From positions 1,031,001-1,095,000 of the forward strand of contig WPIO01000039.1 of assembly GCA_009760855.2 (NCBI GenBank): a stretch of 64,000 bases of DNA, written 5' to 3'. The translations under genes were made by a program, and so were the position numbers. Under the pieces are notes generated by a model. It had not been told where the DNA came from, searched no databases, and saw only the letters and a program-made list of their open reading frames with translations. Below are positions 60,601-64,000 of the stretch, piece after piece (position 1 is the stretch's first letter; every line of letters starts with the position of its first letter). The DNA comes from Cristatella mucedo (taxonomy: Eukaryota; Bryozoa; Phylactolaemata; Cristatellidae).

Positions 60601-63407
60601 CGTTCTTACTAAGAACAACTAAAATCAATAGGAATATTGTAGGACACTGCTCACCTTATCATACTCGTCAAATTTCTTCTTAGCATCGTCGACATGCTTT
60701 TGTGTTAGATCCTAAAGACACGACAGTATAAAGCAATTAAAACTTCGGAAACAAAATTCTATAAGTCATACAAATGAAGGGGTGGTGAAACGTAATGCAC
60801 CCTGAAAAAGGCAACAGGTGTGAATGGAAGTCAAAATGTCAAACGACCAGCAATACCATCTTGACTGCAGTTGCCGACATGAAAAATGTGACATAGCATG
60901 CTGTGGGGCTCCATATACGACAGGAGACTGTTTTTCAGCAAAACTTCAAACGTCTAAATGTTCAGCAGTTCAAAAGCCTCCTGATGCAATCTGAACAATT
61001 TCCAGCTTGTACGTACGCCGTGCTCTGTTGACCGACGGCCCCGACCTTTCTCGTCGCTGCTGCTCCAGTCACTTTGGCGTTTCATCACCTCACATAGGAG
61101 CGGATGAGCAGAGGACTGCTCAGACTCCACAATCTCCAACTGCCGACTAAGCTCTTCACGTGCCAAACTAGCACTGTCATCCTAAAGACGGAACAATCAT
61201 ATAGGTCCATAGAGGAAAAGTCTGCCCAGTGAAGATGTACCTGTGGCAAATACTATATATATAAATGGCTAAGTTATAGCACATCCCTAGATGTCATTTG
61301 CAAGTAGCACGGTCAGAACATTGTGCTCTATTCTGGGCAGCACACGAAAATCGCCAAGTGTCCATACTACAAACTAAGCACAAGTTTCCTTACTTTACTA
61401 ACAAAACATGCATTATCTATTTAAGCGCTCCTGGCTGACAGATTCAAACCGACCAGAGCCAAGCACGTTAAAGCATCTCAAAATGAAAGCACCTTCTTTA
61501 AGGGTAAATGTCGAGAAAATACTGAGAAGATTGGCCCAACAATCGAATAATTGCTCAGGGTACCTTTAAAAAGAGATAAATTTAAGAAATGAAGCCTGAA
61601 AGTGTTGATGATTTCCACATAAATGGAAAGCATCACAAAACTCGAGTGGGCTAATCATGTCTAAACCAGAAGCAGCATAGCTACAAATAACAAATTAACC
61701 GATCTCTGCATCATTTACGACAAGTGTACCAACTTACCAAACGTTGGTACATCGAAGTTCATGTTTGCAGCTTGTTGAGCTACATGCTTGTGATTTCTAA
61801 ACAGCTTTATTTACATTGCAGAACTGTGCCTTCTAAATTCCATAATTCGGGCAATACTTGACAAGGCAACGTGAAATGTCAAATGCAAGTTCAGTTTTGC
61901 CTGTACACTATTGCATTAGTTCACTTCTGATTTCGGCTGGGTAGGTTTTGCTATATAGAAGTATACAAACAGAAATAGGAACGTGTGCAGCTTGATAACA
62001 CTCCACTGCCGTGTGCTTGCTCGGTGACTGTAACGACTTCATGTAACTACAAAAAAGCCTTTCCTTTGAGCCAGTTCAGTACTGCAAAGAAACGTGCTAA
62101 AGAGCCAGGACGAATTCAGACTTACCATTTAACCTGCTCTCTGTGTCAAAGCTACTTCCGTGTCTGCTACCAACTACGAGAGATCAGCAGGCACAAACTT
62201 AAGGATGGTAAACTTGAAATTAAATGCTAACTGTGTACTAGTACTGTAACTGCAGTTCAAAATAATATATTCTTTAGTGACCAGAAGATCTGTATCAATT
62301 TCTAAATGAGAGTGCTCAGCAAGAGCCAGACCATAGTGGAAGAAAATTGTGTAAAATGCAGCTGTGACTGGTCACACTAGCGGCTGCTCTCTTTAGGAGG
62401 GTCGCAACTACTGACCAAAGCTATAGGTAGACAGACAGCACTCTGTAATTGCATTGATTGTGGATAGGAAAAACATTTTCTGTAAGCCAAGTGAATTTCG
62501 ATTTGCCATTAGTAACAAAAGTACTTGTCAACAGAACACTGCATGGTCAAAGAATGGAAACAACCAAGTTCCAGATGCAAACTACAGTGTATGTATGCAT
62601 GTATGTATGTATGCATGCATGCATGCATGCATCTGTTGGCTACCGAATGCGTACCGAAAGCCGCTTGGGCTGTTAGTGCGCTATACAAAACTCTCCTGCG
62701 TAACACCCACATGGTCTTTATGACTTTGTGGAGTTACAGACGGAGATACATTACATTACATAATGCAAGAAAAAACCAATCGGGTTTCCTGGACAGCCTA
62801 AGCTTTATATTGCCTAAATATTTTTCGTGGCCCATTGCAATTTATAGCAGCACTCTTTAGCCTTCCTCCTGCACATATTATCACTGACAGTCTGACCAGT
62901 TCAAGTAGTGTGCCCAAAGTAGAAGACGAACAGGCATTTCTATCACATACTTTGTTGGAATCAAAGGTGGGCGACTGCACTCAAACCCAGATTCCTAACA
63001 AAAGTCGCCTCCAAGTAGCCCAAAATAGAAGTTTACAACTTCCCTGCGTCTGATCCAAGCCAATCACCAGGCCAGTCTCATACTCAATGCCTTTGCCGTG
63101 AGCATGGCAGGGCAAACAGCCAGATCTGCATAATACCCTGTAAAGCCATGGGCTAACCTAGCAGTTTCCAATCTGGTCGAGAGGTTAGAACTATGCATTT
63201 TGCAGTAGCACTAAAAGGCCAGCCTGCAAGTAGTCAATAACATCTTGGCAGACATAGCCAATCAAATATTATTTGCAGCCACATGACATTATCACCTGAG
63301 ATTACTGGTAATACTTACCAAACCAGCTTCGGGCTTAAAAGTCATCATGGTAAATTCCAAGTTGAAAAAACGAAGGTATTCAAGCACCAGTTCAGCCATA
63401 AGTCTCC
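42628..63407 (-). CDS. CEP43: CEP43/FGFR1OP (FOP) orthologue with an EF-hand pair, partial
   Basis: Centrosome, centriolar-satellite and basal-body protein; in animals it acts in ciliogenesis and microtubule anchoring. Ten exons give about 419 codons, all junctions in phase: 63407-63319, 61181-61017, 60711-60655, 57715-57645, 57506-57445, 56640-56507, 56312-56083, 48638-48337, 42880-42776 and 42670-42628. Recognised in order are the LisH motif (RLMAELVLEYLRFFNLEFTM), the PLL motif (HPLLCEVMKRQ), an S/P/A-rich middle with SSLADLPAL, the helix KDLKAIDRRLAELGFG and EDDDYEEDFQ. All match the layout of vertebrate FOP. An EF-hand pair lies between PLL and the middle; this is absent from the vertebrate protein I know. 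The N-terminal TOF-motif exons are beyond the right edge and the C-terminal exon was not found. The introns hold retroelements. Confidence 0.92.
42776..42880 (-). CDS. CEP43: CEP43 exon (KDLKAIDRRLAELGFG helix)
   Basis: Acceptor CTTGGCAG|GTGTAC and donor GGTTTTG|GTAAAC. It encodes VLSKGDAPSTSAANDKDPSK then DLKAIDRRLAELGF. Phase 1 to phase 1. The intron to the next exon is only 105 bases. Confidence 0.9.
43675..43795. repeat. Second copy of a local ~125-bp duplication
   Basis: Sequence around 43572-43668 (CAGCAACTTTAAGCCAACCACCAC...) recurs at 43690-43790 (CAGCATCTTTAGGTTGACCACCAC ... AAGACAAAAAAGCCGGTTCAT) with moderate divergence. Confidence 0.65.
44094..44212 (+). mobile_element. SINE family B, 5'-shortened
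   Basis: B-box GCGGGTTCGAATCCAGCGG, body GCTGCTGCAAGCAGTGGTGA and end GCTTGTTAAATCAGCTAG, inserted in a LINE A copy. Confidence 0.8.
44518..44701. repeat. 92-bp tandem duplication inside LINE A
   Basis: Two head-to-tail copies of a 92-bp unit beginning ACAATAAGGCACGCAGTTGC-like and ending CACTTCTTAC(T)GACAAGC differ at only a few positions. The neighbouring LINE is far more diverged from other copies, so the duplication is recent. Confidence 0.85.
45170..45785. other. CEP43 intron sequence, unassigned
   Basis: No gene or element recognised between two LINE A copies. Confidence 0.35.
45790..47345 (+). mobile_element. LINE family A, best plus-strand copy
   Basis: 5'-truncated L2/CR1-like element. 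RT motifs are seen in order: LLVLLDLLAALDTIDHKVLL, VPQGSVLG, FYADDTQLYLCFDPS with an intact YADD, FLKLNDDKTNLLVMG, and the C-terminal block LQLVQNSAATLVCRERR and PVKQRIDFKV, HSLAPAYLSDLLPH. An in-frame TGA replaces the Trp codon of the LQWI segment near 45911. The 3' UTR ends AAAGCCCCTAGAAAGAGACT ... GGGCGCTTTATCAAGTGCA and (ATT)n. A reversed SINE A splits it at about 46800-46953. Confidence 0.88.
46800..46953 (-). mobile_element. SINE family A nested in LINE A
   Basis: Reverse copy with tail TTCATGTATATAACACCCCA ... CGCTTCACATATGTC and head complement GACCAAACCAGCTCGGC. The LINE sequence CCAATTCCTCG / AAACCTCAAATCC resumes on both sides, with a short CGTA target duplication. Confidence 0.85.
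47525..47745 (-). mobile_element. SINE A fragment adjoining a LINE A tail
   Basis: 47525-47612 is a reversed, shortened SINE A (ATTGTGCCCTAAGGGAACTT ... GGGCTCGACC). Directly next to it, (TAA)n and ACACATTTGTATAGCATCTT at 47613-47745 form a reversed LINE A tail. Confidence 0.65.
47776..47890 (-). mobile_element. SINE family B copy, partial
   Basis: Plus strand CAGATTCAATAGCCTCATTT, GGCTACCACCACCATTTACA and CGCCCAACTGCAGGACTCGA match the reversed family B. Confidence 0.75.
48337..48638 (-). CDS. CEP43: CEP43 exon (Ser/Pro/Ala-rich middle, SSLADLPAL)
   Basis: Acceptor TTTTTTGTAG|TGGCG and donor AACCG|GTGAGC. It encodes 100 whole codons, mostly low-complexity S/P/A/T with SPxxAAPLSPQIAS and the motif SSLADLPALGG, comparable to SLASLSDAPPL/SSLAGAPSL in vertebrate FOP. 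Enters in phase 2 and leaves in phase 1. An open frame runs past the donor to a stop near 48248, which could give a retained-intron isoform. Confidence 0.88.
48905..49067 (+). mobile_element. SINE family A copy (long-head subtype)
   Basis: Contains TAGGTCAAGGTGAATGCATT, GATGACCGAAGTCGTGAGCA and the tail AATGTTCTCTTAGGGCGCTA. The 5' head is decayed. Confidence 0.75.
49068..49620 (-). mobile_element. LINE family A, strongly decayed
   Basis: Plus-strand words AGAGAGTTCCGTGCTTTAGA and TGAGTTTAGCACCAGCTGTA correspond in order to the 3' UTR and RT C-terminal region of other reversed A copies. Confidence 0.55.
49625..49790 (+). mobile_element. SINE family A with an internal duplication
   Basis: CTGGTTTGGCCCACTG head; the module GGT(T/G)ATTGCATTTGATGACC is present twice, then GAGGTCGTGGGCTCAAGCCC and TTATGTTCTCTTAGGGCAC. 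Confidence 0.8.
49895..50062 (-). mobile_element. SINE family B copy
   Basis: Reverse copy with CGCTGATTTGACAGCCTCAT, GCAGAAGAGCCTTAACTGCT, the B-box region GATTAGAAACCACGAAC and the head complement CACCTTACCTCCTGAGCTAT. Confidence 0.82.
50065..51430. other. CEP43 intron sequence, unassigned
   Basis: No recognised element; short ATT/ATC runs at 51195-51270. Confidence 0.35.
51437..51650 (-). mobile_element. SINE A fragment adjoining a LINE A tail
   Basis: Reversed SINE A long-head subtype (51437-51550: ATTTGTATAGTGCCCTAATA ... GTCATCAAATACATTCACCT) followed by (TAA)n and the reversed LINE A tail GCACTTGATAAAGTGCCCTC at 51553-51650. Same arrangement as at 47525-47745. Confidence 0.75.
52140..53650. 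other. GC-rich, CAG/CTG-rich island inside a CEP43 intron
   Basis: Composition differs from the AT-richer flanks: many CAG/CTG and CpG-containing words and ORFs on both strands (52145-52369 +, 52848-53309 -, 52989-53372 +). None shows a recognisable domain. It could be an unrecognised nested gene, an alternative promoter or an enhancer island. It contains the inverted repeat at 52661-52716. Confidence 0.4.
52661..52716. repeat. Perfect 18-bp inverted repeat with nested stem
   Basis: Left arm AGCCGTCGGCTCTACTCC (52661-52678) and right arm GGAGTAGAGCCGACGGCT (52699-52716) are exact complements. The 20-nt spacer contains GCTGC/GCAGC, which can extend the fold. It would form a strong hairpin in RNA from either strand. 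Confidence 0.9.
54437..55690 (-). mobile_element. LINE family A, best minus-strand copy
   Basis: The minus frame 55577-54750 encodes NLGFHFYADDTQLYLCFDPS (RT YADD intact), FLKLNDDKTNLLVFGKPS, NIAKIPACLDRNITSKLVHA, then LLADLHWLPVKQRIDFKVLS and HSLAPAYLSDLLPHQAKHC. Upstream, VPLKYGVPQGSVLG is in another frame, separated by a one-base shift near 55590. 5'-truncated near 55690. It ends at the (ATT) side with the GCGCCTAGAAAGTGATTG tail. Confidence 0.88.
56083..56312 (-). CDS. CEP43: CEP43 exon (linker after the EF-hands)
   Basis: Acceptor GCTTATATAG|ATGCCT and donor GTCAAG|GTAATC. It encodes 76 codons of polar, probably disordered sequence, including KKIADKPADFPKPELS and GDSWWDSKRSQDRS. Phase 0 in, phase 2 out. 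It starts with ATG, but only by coincidence of the splice site. Confidence 0.88.
56507..56640 (-). CDS. CEP43: CEP43 exon (end of EF-hand 2 and following helix)
   Basis: Acceptor CTATTGCAG|GCATTG and donor ATCAAG|GTTAGT. It encodes G-IDFNEFLDFYRSFFVLSKSV followed by DVSDILLSPKQLSP. Together with the previous exon it completes the loop DRDFSGGIDFNE. Phase 1 to 0. Confidence 0.92.
57445..57506 (-). CDS. CEP43: CEP43 exon (start of EF-hand 2)
   Basis: Acceptor GTGCTTTTAG|AAATAT and donor TCTGGAG|GTAAGC. It encodes NMLDRYVNDQYSYADRDFSG, the E-helix and first loop positions of EF-hand 2. Phase 2 to 1. Confidence 0.92.
57645..57715 (-). CDS. CEP43: CEP43 exon (EF-hand 1 loop and F-helix)
   Basis: Acceptor TGCTCTTACAG|GACCTC and donor GTTAATAG|GTAAGC. 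It encodes DLSGTIEKGELRMLFADMFP then DVN. With the preceding ...EYDK it makes the loop DKDLSGTIEKGE, with acidic or oxygen ligands at positions 1, 3, 5, 9 and 12. Phase 0 to 2. Confidence 0.93.
57922..58140 (-). mobile_element. LINE family A 3' fragment
   Basis: (ATA)n, then TTCACTTGATAAAGCGCCCT, TCTCTCTAGGCGCTTTACAT and GGGTGACATGCACAGGGTCA on the plus strand: a reversed A tail nearly identical to the copy at 2788. Confidence 0.85.
58141..58270 (+). mobile_element. SINE family B fragment
   Basis: GGTTCAAAGCCCGAAGCAAG (diverged B-box), then CCTGCTGTAAGCAAGAGGTC and CTTCTGCTGCTACATAAACG. Confidence 0.55.
59250..60545 (+). mobile_element. R2-like (RLE-type) non-LTR retrotransposon, 5'-truncated
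   Basis: GC-rich plus-strand insertion, opposite to CEP43, in its intron. It carries the C-terminal reverse-transcriptase/restriction-like-endonuclease part and a GC-rich 3' region ending near a TTCTTAATAATAATTAG sequence. Only the last roughly 220-280 codons of the polyprotein remain. Confidence 0.85.
59270..60085 (+). pseudogene. R2-clade polyprotein C-terminus with restriction-like endonuclease
   Basis: The frame runs through DWRARQDQGKVARCLATDSH and the zinc-knuckle pattern CRKGCGQRETLPHVLNNC (CCHC), then RH and the endonuclease core RPDLVID...VVVDVTVPFD, a PD..D pattern of the RLE domain. At about 59940 one frameshift separates FWHPEN from ALAALMVSQRHRRLLRKLCL ... DAINGSARVWLRFVGT, which is the expected C-terminal end. 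R2/NeSL-group elements have this order. Non-functional because of truncation and the frameshift. Confidence 0.85.
60655..60711 (-). CDS. CEP43: CEP43 exon (E-helix of EF-hand 1)
   Basis: Acceptor GTCTTTAG|GATCTA and donor GATAAG|GTGAGC. 19 codons: DLTQKHVDDAKKKFDEYDK. Phase 0 to 0. First exon of the EF-hand cassette. Confidence 0.9.
61017..61181 (-). CDS. CEP43: CEP43 exon (PLL motif)
   Basis: Acceptor CGTCTTTAG|GATGAC and donor CACGGC|GTACGT. 55 codons including LAREELSRQLEIVESEQ and AHPLLCEVMKRQSDW, aligning with NLARDLGIIEAE and GGPLLLEVIRRCQ of vertebrate FOP. Phase 0 to 0. Confidence 0.92.
61185..62630. other. CEP43 intron sequence, unassigned
   Basis: AT-moderate, no recognised element. 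(TGCA)/(TGTA) microsatellite at 62585-62632. Confidence 0.4.
62636..62766 (+). mobile_element. LINE family C 3' tail
   Basis: ACCGAAAGCCGCTTGGGCTG, TAACACCCACATGGTCTTTA and GTGGAGTTACAGACGGAGAT followed by ACATTACATTACAT: the forward version of the tail seen reversed at 4640, 20740 and 26375. Confidence 0.82.
63319..63407 (-). CDS. CEP43: CEP43 exon (LisH motif)
   Basis: Acceptor TGCTTTAG|GGAGAC and donor GGTTTG|GTAAGT. It encodes (G)RLMAELVLEYLRFFNLEFT then MMTFKPEAGL. Vertebrate FOP reads RLVASLVAEFLQFFNLDFTL at this site. Phase 1 in, phase 0 out. LisH mediates dimerisation. Confidence 0.95.
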
Positions 63408-63789
63408 CTAAAGCACACAAAAATAATAAGACCATCCCAAAATGCACCCTCAAAAGGCACGAGAGCTTTACATTCAAATATTTAATGACCATCGGACGAA
63501 GAAGTAAAAATATTATACACATATCACCTCAACTATTCTCAGTTGAGTAAAAAAACTTCAGTCTCTTAAAGCCACAAATAAAGATGCATTTATTGTGCGT
63601 AAAAACGCCTCGATCCTTAAGAACAGCATATAAAAAAAACCAAAGTCTAATCGGTCGGTGCACTAAACGAGTCCATTCGAGGGTTGCTGATTCGTGAGTA
63701 GTAGGACTAGCTACTGTTTTTGTAATAGAACAATAAATTCGGAATAAGGCAAGGGAGGAAAATAATCATCATTCGGTGATGATGAACAT

Positions 63790-63945
63790 TTCGCACACGT
63801 GCATTTACGGGATCCCAATAAATTGGCAGTTAGGCTTATCTGGCATAGACGTCACAATTGCTGCATTACGCCATTGCTTACCAATCTGCAGCGCCTGCCT
63901 ATCAACCGGTATACCGACTTCAAGACGATGCTGTCGAGCGATCAT
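63790..63945 (+). mobile_element. LINE family A fragment
   Basis: The plus strand encodes ITPLLTNLQRLPINRYTDFK, a decayed form of the TPLLADLHWLPVKQRIDFK block, without 5' or 3' ends. Confidence 0.65.
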
Positions 63946-64000
63946 CATCATCTGCTCAGGAAATTTAAGCGCCTCCTTCGATAACTGCTTAAAGTTTGAA

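Noticed and set aside
63550-63640. Possible CEP43 TOF-motif exon on the minus strand (RIEAFLRTINASLFVAL after a good acceptor)
   Set aside because: It faintly resembles the RIKAELRAAVFLAL region of FOP, but the spacing is wrong, a stop follows within two codons without a proper donor, and no exon bridges it to the LisH exon.

Overview
The window looks like nuclear DNA of an invertebrate animal. It has spliced genes with GT-AG introns, TATA boxes and an AATAAA signal, and a dense load of L2/CR1-like LINEs, tRNA-derived SINEs, hAT DNA transposons and microsatellites. I cannot place the phylum. Very long, threonine-rich collagens recall annelid cuticle collagens, but that is only a hint.

Region 1 (1-17 kb) holds two tandem minus-strand genes for type II membrane collagens. 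The left one shows only its promoter and first coding exon (636-348) and runs off the left edge. The right one is complete in two coding exons (16691-16505 and 16152-12380), about 1319 residues. Both first exons encode a signal-anchor, a short hydrophilic or coiled stalk and a phase-1 splice donor at the same place, so they are paralogues. The complete gene adds a dibasic site, a Cys-x-Cys and about 410 Gly-X-Y triplets that are Ala/Thr-rich and apparently uninterrupted, with no C-terminal globular domain. Between the genes lie two hAT elements, LINE and SINE fragments and a 0.5 kb AT microsatellite.

Region 2 (17-42 kb) shows no gene I can support. It is a graveyard of two LINE families (A with an ATT tail, C with a TACAT tail), two tRNA-SINE families, GA and TA tracts and some GC-rich unassigned sequence.

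Region 3 (42.6-63.4 kb) carries ten minus-strand exons of a clear CEP43 (FGFR1OP/FOP) orthologue, a centrosome and basal-body protein. LisH and PLL motifs, an S/P/A-rich middle and the acidic EDDDY segment are in the order of the vertebrate protein, and all intron phases agree. Four extra exons forming a phase 0-0 cassette (324 nt, 108 codons) place a canonical EF-hand pair between the PLL motif and the disordered middle. The vertebrate protein lacks this. Its introns carry an R2-like retrotransposon remnant, several LINE/SINE copies and a GC-rich, CAG-rich island with a perfect 18-bp inverted repeat. The 5' exons lie off the right edge and the last 3' exon was not located.

The collagen pair probably builds an extracellular matrix or cuticle; CEP43 is unrelated to it. 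The most notable observations are the EF-hand cassette in CEP43, the tandem threonine-rich membrane collagens, and the SINE family that shares its 3' tail with LINE family A.
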